Origin: an uncultured Bacteroides sp.
GTDB taxonomy: Bacteria > Bacteroidota > Bacteroidia > Bacteroidales > Bacteroidaceae
Length of the DNA stretch: 64,000 bases
Direction: 5' to 3'
NCBI RefSeq assembly: GCF_963675905.1
Contig: NZ_OY780936.1
Span: 1,054,001 to 1,118,000 of the forward strand
Positions 28,348 to 36,906 of the stretch are shown one piece after another. Position 1 is the first letter of the stretch, and every line of letters starts with the position of its first letter. The position numbers and the translations under genes are program-made. The notes beneath the pieces were generated by a model that did no database searches, had not been told where the DNA came from, and saw only the letters and a list, made by a program, of their open reading frames with translations.

Positions 28348-29289
28348 ATGAAAAAACTACTTTTACTTGCTGCCGTTCTTTGTGTGCAAGGCAATGTCAT
28401 GGACATGAATGCCCAAACCAAAGGAACAAAAGTTAAACAAAAGAATAAAACTACAGTAAAACAAGTTAAACCTGAAGTTGCTAAAACAGTAAAGCCAGTT
28501 GTTATTAAGAATCAGATGGATTCCCTTGCCTACACAATGGGTATGGCACAAACACAAGGCCTGAGAGACTATCTGACCGGTAAAATGGAGATGGACACAG
28601 CTTACTTCGACGACTTTATCCGCGGTCTTAAAGAAGTAGCCACATCAACCGATAAGAAACAAAATGCCTATCATTTAGGAATCCTTATTGGTCAGCAACT
28701 CAATAGCCAAATGCTGAAAGGCGTTAACGAAGAACTGTTTGGCAAAGAAACAACACAGAGCATCAGCAAAGAGCTCTACCTTGAAGGCTTCATTGCCGGC
28801 ACAATGGGTAAAGGAGGCATTATGAGCGTAGATGTAGCTCAGAAATATGTTCAGGAAAATATGGAGAAAATCAAAGACGGAAATCTTGAACAACAATTCG
28901 GTGCAAATAAAGAAGCCGGAATTAAATTCCTTGCCGAAAATAAAACCAAAGAAGGCGTAGTAACTACAGCCAGCGGTTTGCAATATAAGATTATAACCAA
29001 AGGAACAGGCGAAGTTCCTACTGCAGAGAGCAAAGTGAAAGTTCACTATAAAGGAACCCTGCTCGATGGAACAGAGTTCGACAGCTCTTACAAACGTAAC
29101 GAGCCAGCTACATTCGGTGCCGGTCAGGTAATTAAAGGATGGACAGAAGCCCTTACACTTATGCCTGTTGGTTCAAAATGGGAACTTTATATCCCTGCCG
29201 ACCTTGCTTACGGTTCAAGAGATGCTGGTCCTATCAAACCATTCTCAACCCTTATTTTTGAAGTAGAATTACTTAGTATCGAAAAATAA
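28348..29289 (+). CDS. FKBP-type peptidyl-prolyl isomerase, exported
   Basis: A 313-aa periplasmic folding helper. The signal peptide (MKKLLLLAAVLCVQGNVMDMNAQ) is followed by a basic linker rich in lysine. An FKBP N-terminal dimerisation domain spans about 50-185, and the FKBP catalytic domain about 205-313 (VKVHYKGTLLDGTEFDSSY, GWTEALTLMPVGSKWELYIP). The arrangement matches Mip/FkpA. It is followed 24 bp later by a peptide transporter, so the two may be co-transcribed. Confidence 0.93.
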   Translation: MKKLLLLAAVLCVQGNVMDMNAQTKGTKVKQKNKTTVKQVKPEVAKTVKPVVIKNQMDSLAYTMGMAQTQGLRDYLTGKMEMDTAYFDDFIRGLKEVATSTDKKQNAYHLGILIGQQLNSQMLKGVNEELFGKETTQSISKELYLEGFIAGTMGKGGIMSVDVAQKYVQENMEKIKDGNLEQQFGANKEAGIKFLAENKTKEGVVTTASGLQYKIITKGTGEVPTAESKVKVHYKGTLLDGTEFDSSYKRNEPATFGAGQVIKGWTEALTLMPVGSKWELYIPADLAYGSRDAGPIKPFSTLIFEVELLSIEK

Positions 29290-29313
29290 TATTATCTATT
29301 TAAATAAAAATAT

Positions 29314-30999
29314 ATGCTAAAAGGACATCCAAAAGGATTATTTGTTCTTGCCCTTGCAAACATGGGCGAGAGATTTGGTTACTACACCATGTTGGCTATC
29401 TTCGTACTCTTTATCCAGGCAAAGTTTGGTTTTGATAAAGATGCATCCAGCCTTATTTTCTCAAGCTTCCTGGCTATGGTTTATTTCCTTCCATTGTTCG
29501 GAGGTATCATTGCCGACCGTTTCCTTGGATACGGAAAAACAATTATTCTGGGCGTTATAGTAATGTTTGCAGGATATTTTTTACTGGCAATTCCTACAGG
29601 AGTCGATACAGTATCAAAAGTAATGATGTTTGGTGCCCTGGGCTTAATTGCCATTGGTACCGGTTGCTTTAAAGGTAACTTGCAGGCATTGGTAGGAAAC
29701 TTGTACGACGATCCTAAATATAGCTCAAAACGCGACCTTGCGTTCAGTCTATTCTATATGTGTATCAATATCGGTGCCTTCTTTGCTCCAACAGCAGCAG
29801 GTGCGGTATACAACTTCTTCCTCAACAAAGCCGGTCTTACTTACGAAGCAAAGATCCCAGCGTTGGCACATCAGTTAACCAATGGTACCATTACCCCCGA
29901 AGGACTGGAAAGCTTCAAGCAGCTTGCCGAAGCACAGACAGCCGGTGCCAGTGCCGATCTTGCCTCTTTCGGAGCCAATTACATTCAGAAGTTGTCCGAA
30001 GGATATAACTACGGTTTTGCCGTAGCATGTATCTCTCTGGCCATATCAATGTTTATCTTCCTTGCCTTCCGTAAGTACTATAAGAGTGCCGACGTTACAG
30101 CAAGAGATCAGCAAAAGGCAGATAAAGCTTCAGGTAAGAGCAGTGTAGAAGAACTTTCACCAGCCGAAACCAAACAACGTATTGTTGCACTGTGTCTTGT
30201 GTTCGCAGTAGTAATCTTCTTCTGGATGGCCTTCCACCAGAACGGTTTAACCCTCACCTGGTTTGCCCGCGACTATACCAATAGCGCAGTAACAGGCATT
30301 GGCAGAATAGGCTTCGGCTTACCAACAATGATTATGATGATTGTTGCATTCTACGGAATCTTAGGCCTTTCTCAGGCTAAACAGATGGGAGCAAAGATAG
30401 CAAGTGCTATTGCAATAGTTTTAGGTGCAGGTGGTGCTTATGCATACTACACAGGTATGCCAGAGATAATCAACATTACTCCTGAAATCTTCCAGCAGTT
30501 CAACCCATTCTTCATCATCATTCTTACTCCGGTAGCAGTAGGCTTGTTTGCCATGTTAAATAAGAAAGGAATGGAACCATCCGCTCCACGTAAAATTGGT
30601 ATCGGTATGTTCATTGCAGCCCTTGGTTTCGTATTAATGTCAGTAGGCTCATTAGGCTTACCTACCCCCGATGCCATTGCAGCAACCGGAGGTGTTAGTG
30701 ATATATTGGTTTCACCAAATATGCTAATAGGAACCTACTTCACACTAACCATTGCCGAACTGTTCCTTAGCCCTATGGGATTGAGCTTCGTATCTCGTGT
30801 AGCTCCTCCAAAATACAAAGGATTGATGCAAGGAGGCTGGTTGGCAGCAACAGCCGTAGGTAACTATTGCGTATCAATCATCGGTCACTTGTGGGGACTT
30901 GAGTTATGGATGCTTTGGGGAATTCTGGTTGTGCTTTGTGTAATATCAGGTACATTCATCTTCTCAATCATGAAAAAGCTCGAAGCCGTAGCAAAATAA
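29314..30999 (+). CDS. Proton-dependent di/tripeptide transporter (POT family)
   Basis: A 561-aa inner-membrane protein with about 14 hydrophobic helices. It has the POT signature in helix 1 (MGERFGYYTMLAIFVLFI, the ExxERFxYY-type motif) and FSLFYMCINIGAFFAP (PTR2 motif). It imports small peptides with protons, which suits an asaccharolytic or mixed feeder. Lone gene apart from possible co-transcription with the isomerase. A strong terminator follows. Confidence 0.93.
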   Translation: MLKGHPKGLFVLALANMGERFGYYTMLAIFVLFIQAKFGFDKDASSLIFSSFLAMVYFLPLFGGIIADRFLGYGKTIILGVIVMFAGYFLLAIPTGVDTVSKVMMFGALGLIAIGTGCFKGNLQALVGNLYDDPKYSSKRDLAFSLFYMCINIGAFFAPTAAGAVYNFFLNKAGLTYEAKIPALAHQLTNGTITPEGLESFKQLAEAQTAGASADLASFGANYIQKLSEGYNYGFAVACISLAISMFIFLAFRKYYKSADVTARDQQKADKASGKSSVEELSPAETKQRIVALCLVFAVVIFFWMAFHQNGLTLTWFARDYTNSAVTGIGRIGFGLPTMIMMIVAFYGILGLSQAKQMGAKIASAIAIVLGAGGAYAYYTGMPEIINITPEIFQQFNPFFIIILTPVAVGLFAMLNKKGMEPSAPRKIGIGMFIAALGFVLMSVGSLGLPTPDAIAATGGVSDILVSPNMLIGTYFTLTIAELFLSPMGLSFVSRVAPPKYKGLMQGGWLAATAVGNYCVSIIGHLWGLELWMLWGILVVLCVISGTFIFSIMKKLEAVAK

Positions 31000-31025
31000 A
31001 AAACAGATTAGTTCTGTATAAATAG

Positions 31026-31063
31026 AAATAGCCTTTCTTCAATCCAGAAGAAAGGCTATTTTT
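31026..31063. terminator. Terminator after the peptide transporter
   Basis: AAATAGCCTTTCTTC pairs perfectly with GAAGAAAGGCTATTT across a 6-nt loop with flanking A and T runs, so it can act in both directions. Confidence 0.85.
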
Positions 31064-31366
31064 CAATAAGCAATATATATATTGCCATGTATAGTTTTGT
31101 TATTATATAACTCTGCCAACTGATCTATAAAATCAATTTTAGCTTCTTCCGTAAGTTTACTAAGGCCCGTAATAATAGTTTCCAGTTGCATATCTTTCCC
31201 GGCTGTAACAGCTTTTACTGAATACGAATCGAAAGAAATCGGGATCAGTATCTTTCATGACATAAATTCCTTTATAATTACCAGTCTCAATTACTGCTGT
31301 ATGGATTCCATCACACTGTTCGTGTAATTTGGAACTTTTATGTTCAAATGTAATTTCTATAACCAT
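31063..31366 (-). pseudogene. Frameshifted gene for a ~100-aa protein
   Basis: On the minus strand ATG 31366 opens a frame (MVIEITFEHKSSKLHEQ...) that runs off course after DTDPDFF and stops at 31160. In the next frame a coherent continuation, FDSYSVKAVTAGKDMQ through LAELYNNKTIHG, runs to a stop at 31063. One extra T in the run at about 31232-31238 explains the break; removing it restores DPDFFDSYSV in one ~100-aa protein. I do not recognise the family. Either a recent inactivation or a sequencing error. Confidence 0.6.
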
Positions 31367-31449
31367 ATTGTTTGGAATATATTCTTTACTATATAAAACC
31401 GTTTATGGAATAAAAATACTGCTTATACATATATACAATTTACATAAAA

Positions 31450-31479
31450 CGTTCATTGTTTTATATAAAACAATGAACG
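31450..31479. repeat. Perfect 30-bp palindrome
   Basis: Left half CGTTCATTGTTTTAT is followed immediately by its exact reverse complement with no loop. No T-run follows. It lies about 110 bp before a small secreted-protein gene. Confidence 0.7.
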
Positions 31480-31587
31480 CTAACTATTAATCTTGTTTAA
31501 TTCCTTGTATAATAAGTAACTAATGCTATTCTCTTTTGTTCTTAATAAACCAATGAAGAAGGTTTACTTAATTTAAATCTGTGACGC

Positions 31588-32013
31588 ATGAAAGGACTAC
31601 TTTTAACTCTTATGTTTTTTATTTCTATGGCTGCATTCTCCCAGCAAGAATCTAGTAGAGAAGATGGTGCTACAGTCTTGAAAGACAGTTCAATTGTTGC
31701 AGCCAAGGATAGCCTGATGTCCTCCCAGTCAATTATTATCGATCATCAAGCTTTAGCGAAAAAGTACAAGTCAAAATCTACATATTATGGAATTGCTGCA
31801 GCTGTTTTCGGGGTGGCAGTTATTGGCTGTTATAAGTATCTTGTTGATAATGTTTTATCTCAGAGTGGTGAGAGAGCAGGAATTATTGGTACTGTCTGTT
31901 TGGGGGCAGCTATTGGTTGTACCATTGCAGCAATTGTATATCAATACAAGGCAGGAAAACAACTTAAATTATCAGTAAAAGGTACAACAGCCAGTCTGGT
32001 TTATACATTCTGA
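31588..32013 (+). CDS. Small exported membrane protein, unknown function
   Basis: 141 aa with a signal peptide (MKGLLLTLMFFISMAAFSQQ, cleavage near FSQ|QE), a polar linker, and two hydrophobic segments (YYGIAAAVFGVAVIGCY at about 67-83 and GIIGTVCLGAAIGCTIAAIV at about 98-117) separated by a short polar loop. The basic KAGKQLKL follows the second helix. No recognised domain. Downstream, the PH-like gene converges on it. The signal peptide and clean start argue that it is a real gene. Confidence 0.65.
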   Translation: MKGLLLTLMFFISMAAFSQQESSREDGATVLKDSSIVAAKDSLMSSQSIIIDHQALAKKYKSKSTYYGIAAAVFGVAVIGCYKYLVDNVLSQSGERAGIIGTVCLGAAIGCTIAAIVYQYKAGKQLKLSVKGTTASLVYTF

Positions 32014-32058
32014 TTGAGGATTCAGAACTTTCAATTATTTAATAAGAGATAGTTTCAA

Positions 32059-32577
32059 TCATCCGATGTCAGATTTAGATGTAAGACTTGATAACTTTTC
32101 TAAGAATATTAAATAATTGTCACAACTCACCAGGTAGTTTCTTCCAGACTTCAACCTTATATAAAACGCCTGTTTAGGATTGCCTACGTATGCAATGTAT
32201 TTACCAACCCCCTCGTTACGAAAAATGCCTGTATAACCCCATAATCCACCATTTCCAAATACTCTAATATTTGTAAAATCCTTGTGCTTTTGTGTAGTTT
32301 CAATTACAGCGATATTTGATAGCGGAATGTGCACTCTGTGTATTAAACATTGTATCACAAGTTTATCGCTAGTTAGGAGCAAACTTTTTGGCATGAAATA
32401 TAAACTTGCCATATAAGCTAATATAACTAGAAAAAATAATATAATATTGATAATATCATAATAATTCTTTCGCAGGAAAATATCATTCCCTAGAAAAATG
32501 AGGCAAGCAATGATACCAATTGATGTCAATATGGAAATAATCCAGACACCCTTACTGAAACTTATTTTAGAACTCAT
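32059..32577 (-). CDS. Membrane protein with PH-like domain
   Basis: 172 aa with two N-terminal transmembrane helices (about 12-30 and 43-62) followed by a beta-rich domain (LLLTSDKLVIQCLIHRVHIP... SNIAVIETTQ) that looks like the bacterial PH domains found behind paired helices. Such proteins are common in Bacteroidetes and of unknown role. It is monocistronic, at the left edge of the accessory region. Confidence 0.65.
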   Translation of the reverse strand: MSSKISFSKGVWIISILTSIGIIACLIFLGNDIFLRKNYYDIINIILFFLVILAYMASLYFMPKSLLLTSDKLVIQCLIHRVHIPLSNIAVIETTQKHKDFTNIRVFGNGGLWGYTGIFRNEGVGKYIAYVGNPKQAFYIRLKSGRNYLVSCDNYLIFLEKLSSLTSKSDIG

Positions 32578-32805
32578 AAATTAATTTTTTTCGATACATT
32601 TTATATTTAATAATAACACCTGGAAATTTTTCTTGAAAGGTTGTCTTGTGTATGATACATGCTACTGTTACATCAACAATTAGATACCTTTTGATGCTAT
32701 ATATCTTTTTTAGCTACAAGTATAATAAAAATAGTTTAAATTAATAACTGTATTTTTATTTTTTAGCAACGGCGAGATAGATATTTTTACCGAAATAAAC
32801 AATAG

Positions 32806-32826
32806 CAAAAGGGACTATCCCTTTTG
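32806..32826 (-). terminator. Hairpin after the amidase gene
   Basis: CAAAAGGGA pairs with TCCCTTTTG over a 3-nt loop, just downstream of the amidase stop on the minus strand. The T-run in that direction is only moderate. Confidence 0.45.
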
Positions 32827-32841
32827 AACAGCCCCTTTGTT

Positions 32842-33288
32842 TTATTCCCACGTTTCATCCAGCACCGAAAAACTGGGACATTCCTTAATCCTTTCCCAAG
32901 GATCAATAATACCATTATAGTTCTTGTCCGGACTCAAATCCCGATGGCCTACTACTTTGCTGCCGGGAAACTCTTTGAGTAACTTGCTTACCAAGGCGTG
33001 CAGTGCAATTTGCTGAGACAGTGTGCGAGTATCTGCAGGTTTGCCATTGGTGTCCAGTCCGCCTTCGTAGCAGATGCCCAGGGACTTTGCGTTGTATCCG
33101 CGAGCGTGCGCTCCAACTTCATCGTGACTTCGCATTGGTTCCACTTTGCCGTTTTTACGAATGTAGTAGTGATAACCCCACGAACTGAATCCCCTTACCT
33201 TGTGAGCTGCGTTAATATCCTGTGCCGTAATATCTCTGTCCACTCTCGTTGCCGAGCAGTGAATTACTATTAAATTTATTTCTCTCAT
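32842..33288 (-). CDS. N-acetylmuramoyl-L-alanine amidase (Amidase_2, T7-lysozyme type)
   Basis: A 148-aa zinc amidase that would cut between the sugar and peptide of peptidoglycan. Visible: LIVIHCSATR with the first zinc His (H10), WGYHYYIRKNG, and GHRDLSPDKN with the second zinc His near 114; a late cysteine in ECPSF may replace the third ligand as in T7 lysozyme. No signal peptide. Relatives sit with HU-like and DUF4248 genes in many Bacteroides accessory regions, as here. Phage-derived lysis function or a domesticated use are both possible. Confidence 0.88.
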   Translation of the reverse strand: MREINLIVIHCSATRVDRDITAQDINAAHKVRGFSSWGYHYYIRKNGKVEPMRSHDEVGAHARGYNAKSLGICYEGGLDTNGKPADTRTLSQQIALHALVSKLLKEFPGSKVVGHRDLSPDKNYNGIIDPWERIKECPSFSVLDETWE

Positions 33289-33296
33289 TTTGTTTT

Positions 33297-33745
33297 CCGT
33301 TATTTTTTTTAAAATGCCGTTTTTTATTTCTAAACCCCCATAAACAGAGCTTTCTAGATCCCTAAATACTGTAATTTGTATTTTGTTCCATAATTTTTTT
33401 AAATGCCGTTTTTTATTTCTAAATCCCCATAAACAGAGCTTTCTAGATCCCTAAATACTGTAATTTGTATTTTGTTCCATAATTTTTTTAAATGCCGTTT
33501 TTTATTTCTAAATCCCCATAAACAGAGCTTTCTAGATATTAAAATGCCGTAATTTGTATTTTGCCGTTATTTTTTTTAAAATGCCGTTTTTTATTTCTAA
33601 ACCCTCATAAACAGAGCTTTCTAGATCTCCAAATGCCGTAATTTGTATTTTGCCGTTTTTTTTTTAAAATGCCGTTTTTTATTTCTAAACCCCTATAAAC
33701 AAAGGCATTCAGAAGCCCGAATGCCGTAATTCTGTTTTTAGTGCT
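33297..33745. repeat. Five tandem copies of an 88-89-bp repeat
   Basis: The word ATGCCGTTTTTTATTTCTAA recurs at 33314, 33403, 33492, 33581 and 33669, i.e. every 88-89 bp. Each unit continues with a CATAAACAGAGCTTTCTAGAT segment (diverged in the last) and a TAATTTGTATTTTG end. Units 1-3 are nearly identical; units 4-5 have drifted. The array fills the 461-bp gap between the small membrane peptide gene and the amidase start. Confidence 0.85.
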
Positions 33746-33749
33746 GTAA

Positions 33750-34019
33750 CTATTGCCTGTCTTTGCAACTTGTAGCCAAACATTGGCCTTTAAGAGCGGT
33801 GTTTAGTTGTGCGTTCAGCGTAATCATCTCCTGATACATTTGCTTTACTTTCTCGGAAAGCTCGAAGTAATCCTTCTCAAAACGGGTTACCTGCTCCATC
33901 AGGTAGTCGAACTGACTCTTTACCAGTTCGGTGAAATCCTGCACCTCCTTGGCATCCTTCTTTTTTAGAAAAGGAAGTACCATTTGCAGAATGTTTATTA
34001 TGCCATCTAAAATTTTCAT
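33750..34019 (-). CDS. Small amphipathic/coiled-coil protein next to amidase
   Basis: 89 aa: a hydrophobic-amphipathic N-terminus (MKILDGIINILQMVLPFLKKK), then a heptad-patterned helix (about 28-75) and a C-terminal pair of cysteines (C80, C85). I have seen similar unnamed proteins beside amidases in Bacteroides. The layout could suit a holin- or spanin-like partner of the amidase, but that is a guess from position. It is transcribed in the same direction as HU and amidase. Confidence 0.6.
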   Translation of the reverse strand: MKILDGIINILQMVLPFLKKKDAKEVQDFTELVKSQFDYLMEQVTRFEKDYFELSEKVKQMYQEMITLNAQLNTALKGQCLATSCKDRQ

Positions 34020-34327
34020 TTTTCTTGTTTTTGTTGATTAATAACTGATTTGAGGTAGGAGAGGCTCTCTCTTGTACGAGAGAAACCTCTCCGGTTTGCT
34101 TGTTTGCTGTGCTTATTGTGCGTTACAAAGCAGCTACAAGGTATACAACCTTTTTGCTTCACCTATTTACTGTACTTATCTGCTTTGCAATGGATGGTAG
34201 CAAGATTCTATAGCCTCCCTGGTTTACCGATTTGCTGCTTTTTTATTTGCCCCGCTTTTAGGAAGAGTCCCGGAATTTACCGGATGTTCTTTATCAATGC
34301 GGACTTAACGAGCACTAGTGCACCTAA
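34020..34327. other. Gene-free 308 bp with one strong hairpin
   Basis: No supported gene. GGAGAGGCTCTCTC (from 34058) pairs with GAGAGAAACCTCTCC (to 34092), placed ahead of the small-peptide gene on the minus strand. It may be an attenuator or a terminator for the HU transcript; no T-run is obvious. Confidence 0.5.
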
Positions 34328-34753
34328 CTATCCCACCTCGTTACCACCATTGGTAACCTTTACCGGAAGCTTGGCCACTTGCGTATAAGCAAGCGTTTTT
34401 TGCATGTTGGTGAGCAACTTTCCGGGACGGAAACTGATTCTGGTTCCGCGAATCATGGAAGATGCAAACTCATCTTCGGTAGTGGCACCGTTGCTTCTCA
34501 CCCCAATCTGGAAACTACCAAAGTTGCCCAGGCGAACAATTCTACCCTCGGCCAATGCCTTTTTCATCGATTCCAGAATCGCTTCCACTGATGCTGCCAC
34601 GTCGGCACGGGTTACGGTGCATCGTCCGTTTACCTCTTCGCAAAGCGAATCAAAATCCATTTCACCATACGCTTGTGCGTGTGCGTAATACTTTCCCGGT
34701 TCCGAAATTTTAGACGGGTTCTTTCTCATAACTACTGAATACTTTACACTCAT
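34328..34753 (-). CDS. HU-family DNA-binding protein (HU-HIG type)
   Basis: 141 aa of the extended HU-like family found in Bacteroidetes. The core (about 35-110) includes TRADVAASVEAILESMKKAL and VRLGNFGSFQIGVRS, the HU dimer saddle; a basic arm follows (RGTRISFRPGKLL). The N-terminal KNPSKISEPGKYYAHAQAYGEMD is typical of this group. It bends or coats DNA. It sits in a module with an amidase and a DnaB gene, where it may serve chromosome or mobile-DNA architecture (inference). Confidence 0.85.
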   Translation of the reverse strand: MSVKYSVVMRKNPSKISEPGKYYAHAQAYGEMDFDSLCEEVNGRCTVTRADVAASVEAILESMKKALAEGRIVRLGNFGSFQIGVRSNGATTEDEFASSMIRGTRISFRPGKLLTNMQKTLAYTQVAKLPVKVTNGGNEVG

Positions 34754-34972
34754 TTTCTTTACATTTTTAGTTGATTAATACTGTGGTAAAGAGCTCTTAT
34801 CCTTTCTTGTTAACACTACAAAGATAGGGCATGGAGGGGGAGCGGAAACAGTAGAGCGTATTAGGTATAATTGGTGTGAATTGATTACAATTAGCAGGTG
34901 TTTTATTGCCTTAAAAACTTGTTTAAACGGGCAAAAATTGGTAAATTTACGGGAAGAAAAATAAGAAAGACT

Positions 34973-35203
34973 ATGATAAAAACAGCAGAAGAATTTAAAA
35001 TCCGGGCATATACCAAGGTAGAACTGGCTTGCCTTTACAATCCGTACATGACCATTCCCGGAGCCTTGCGCACACTTGCCCGGTGGATAGCCGGCAACAG
35101 TGGGCTAACAGCCGAGCTTTCCGCTTTGGATTACAATCATCGTAACAGGATTTATACGCCACGCCAGGTTAAGGCTATTGTAGATTATCTGGGTGAGCCT
35201 TAG
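34973..35203 (+). CDS. DUF4248 protein
   Basis: About 76 aa from ATG 34973; the open frame begins at 34898, but the family start MIKTAEEFKIRAYTKVELACLYNP matches the internal ATG. DUF4248 proteins are small, basic and of unknown function. The region IYTPRQVKAIVDYLGEP looks like a short helix-turn-helix. It is the only plus-strand gene in the module and is divergent from HU. In Bacteroides this gene is regularly found with HU-like and amidase genes. Confidence 0.8.
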   Translation: MIKTAEEFKIRAYTKVELACLYNPYMTIPGALRTLARWIAGNSGLTAELSALDYNHRNRIYTPRQVKAIVDYLGEP

Positions 35204-35331
35204 AAACTTATCTCAAGGTGATATTATTTGTGTTATTTGTGATTGCATATATATATACACAAGAAGAAGGAAAAATGTATTATATATTATTGTCAGTGTT
35301 ATTGGGTGGTAATGGAGGGTTATTGTAAAAA

Positions 35332-35362
35332 AATAGAAGAGCGTTTCCACTCTTCTATTCAT
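35332..35362. terminator. Hairpin between DUF4248 and dnaB
   Basis: AATAGAAGAG pairs perfectly with CTCTTCTATT over an 8-nt loop, flanked by A's and a weak T-run. It would serve DUF4248 and possibly the converging dnaB. Confidence 0.6.
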
Positions 35363-35491
35363 TTCTGGTTAGGTGTAATTGGGTATTAATAATACCTTAA
35401 ATGGTGTTTTGTTTCGTTTGTTATGCAAATGTATATACTATTTTTTGTATTTGCAAAAAAATTACATCCTATTTTATAAATTATATTACAA

Positions 35492-36871
35492 TTATTTTGC
35501 ATGTTTCAATAACCACTCCATTGGCGGTGTGTAATCGGCAATCTTCGTCATACTCTTGTTGTGCGAGAAATATACATTGCCCGTTTCCCCGTTTCGGTGC
35601 TTGGCAATACTGAGAATGCCCAGCCCTTCAGTAGGATAGCCGCTTTCTTTGTCGGTTGCAACTTTGTATAATGCCGGGCGATGGAGCAGCAGCACAATAT
35701 CTGCATCCTGCTCAATGGCACCACTCTCGCGCAAGTCGCTCAACTGCGGACGCCCGGCAAACCTGTTCTCCGCCTCTCTGTTTAGCTGACTGAGCAACAC
35801 TACAGGACAATTCATCTCCTTGGCCAGCAATTTCGCCTTACGGGCAGCAATGGCCACTTCCTGTTCGCGGTTACGGTTCTCCTTACCATGATTCTTCATA
35901 TCGCTTAATTGCAGGTAGTCGATAAAGATTATATCGCACTTTCCACGACTTTTAAGGAAGCGAGCCTGTGCACGAATGGAGTCGATACTCATAGACGAGC
36001 TGTCGTCAATCATTATAGGCAGAGTGGTGAGCTTGCGAGCCGTGTCCTGCGCCTCTGTCCATTCCTCCGGAGTAGATTGTCCGCTGCGCCAGGTGTGCGG
36101 GTTAATGTTGCTTTCCATCAGTAGCAGACGGTCGCCCAACCTTTCCCCCTGCATCTCTATACTGAAAAATAGCGTGTTCAGCCCCATCCTTGCAGCCATT
36201 TTGGCAAAGAAAAGCGATACCATTGTTTTACCTACTGCCGGACGGGCGGCAAGAATAACCAAATCTCCATTCTGCCATCCTGCAGTGATCTTGTTCAGAT
36301 CCGTAAGACCCGTGTCGATTCCCGTAATACCATTTTCCGACCGCTCTATTCTCTCCTTAGCCTGCTCTAGCGTGTCTTCCATCAACACCTCCATATCTCT
36401 CATGTTGTCTGCCTTTACAGCATCCTTCTCTATCTCAGAGGCAAGTTCCTGCATGCTGCAAACCACATCGGCAATATCCACCGTCATCTCCTGAGCCGAT
36501 GAAAGTAGTTTGCTCAGCCCCTTAATAACCTCCCTGCGAAGATAGAAATCTTTGAGAATGAGGCAGTGGTGCTGCAGGTGGGCCGAGCTGGCCACCTGAC
36601 TGCAAAGTTTGGTAATGTAGTAGGGCCCGCCCACCTTGTCGAGCTCATCACTACGGCGCAACTCGTCGGCCACGGTGATAAGGTCAATGTCTCGCCTGTT
36701 GTTATACATACGCGTAAGAGCTGCAAAGATAATGCGGTGATTATCATAATAAAACATCTCCGTTCGCAGAATAGGCATAGCATTAGCCATTGCTTTCTTT
36801 TCCAGTAAAAGTGCCCCCAATACAGCCTCTTCCGTTTCCTGATCGAAAGGCTGACTTATATTCTTTTCCAT
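35492..36871 (-). CDS. Replicative DNA helicase, DnaB-type (accessory copy)
   Basis: A 459-aa hexameric helicase. The N-terminal DnaB domain (about 5-105, QETEEAVLGALLL) and the RecA-like ATPase domain are present. Walker A is ARPAVGKT (209-216); IIFIDYLQLSDM carries Walker B; arginine-finger region SGAIEQDADIVLLLHR follows. It lies in an accessory module with a winged-helix protein 35 bp upstream, so it is probably a phage- or element-derived second copy rather than the chromosomal dnaB. A prophage or plasmid origin for the module is an inference. Confidence 0.92.
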   Translation of the reverse strand: MEKNISQPFDQETEEAVLGALLLEKKAMANAMPILRTEMFYYDNHRIIFAALTRMYNNRRDIDLITVADELRRSDELDKVGGPYYITKLCSQVASSAHLQHHCLILKDFYLRREVIKGLSKLLSSAQEMTVDIADVVCSMQELASEIEKDAVKADNMRDMEVLMEDTLEQAKERIERSENGITGIDTGLTDLNKITAGWQNGDLVILAARPAVGKTMVSLFFAKMAARMGLNTLFFSIEMQGERLGDRLLLMESNINPHTWRSGQSTPEEWTEAQDTARKLTTLPIMIDDSSSMSIDSIRAQARFLKSRGKCDIIFIDYLQLSDMKNHGKENRNREQEVAIAARKAKLLAKEMNCPVVLLSQLNREAENRFAGRPQLSDLRESGAIEQDADIVLLLHRPALYKVATDKESGYPTEGLGILSIAKHRNGETGNVYFSHNKSMTKIADYTPPMEWLLKHAK

Positions 36872-36906
36872 GTTTTGTTGTGATTTTAAGTTGTTTGTAA
36901 TGCCGA

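Noticed and set aside
35976-36494. Plus-strand 172-aa frame opposite dnaB.
   Set aside because: Antisense shadow of the DnaB helicase gene; low-complexity translation.
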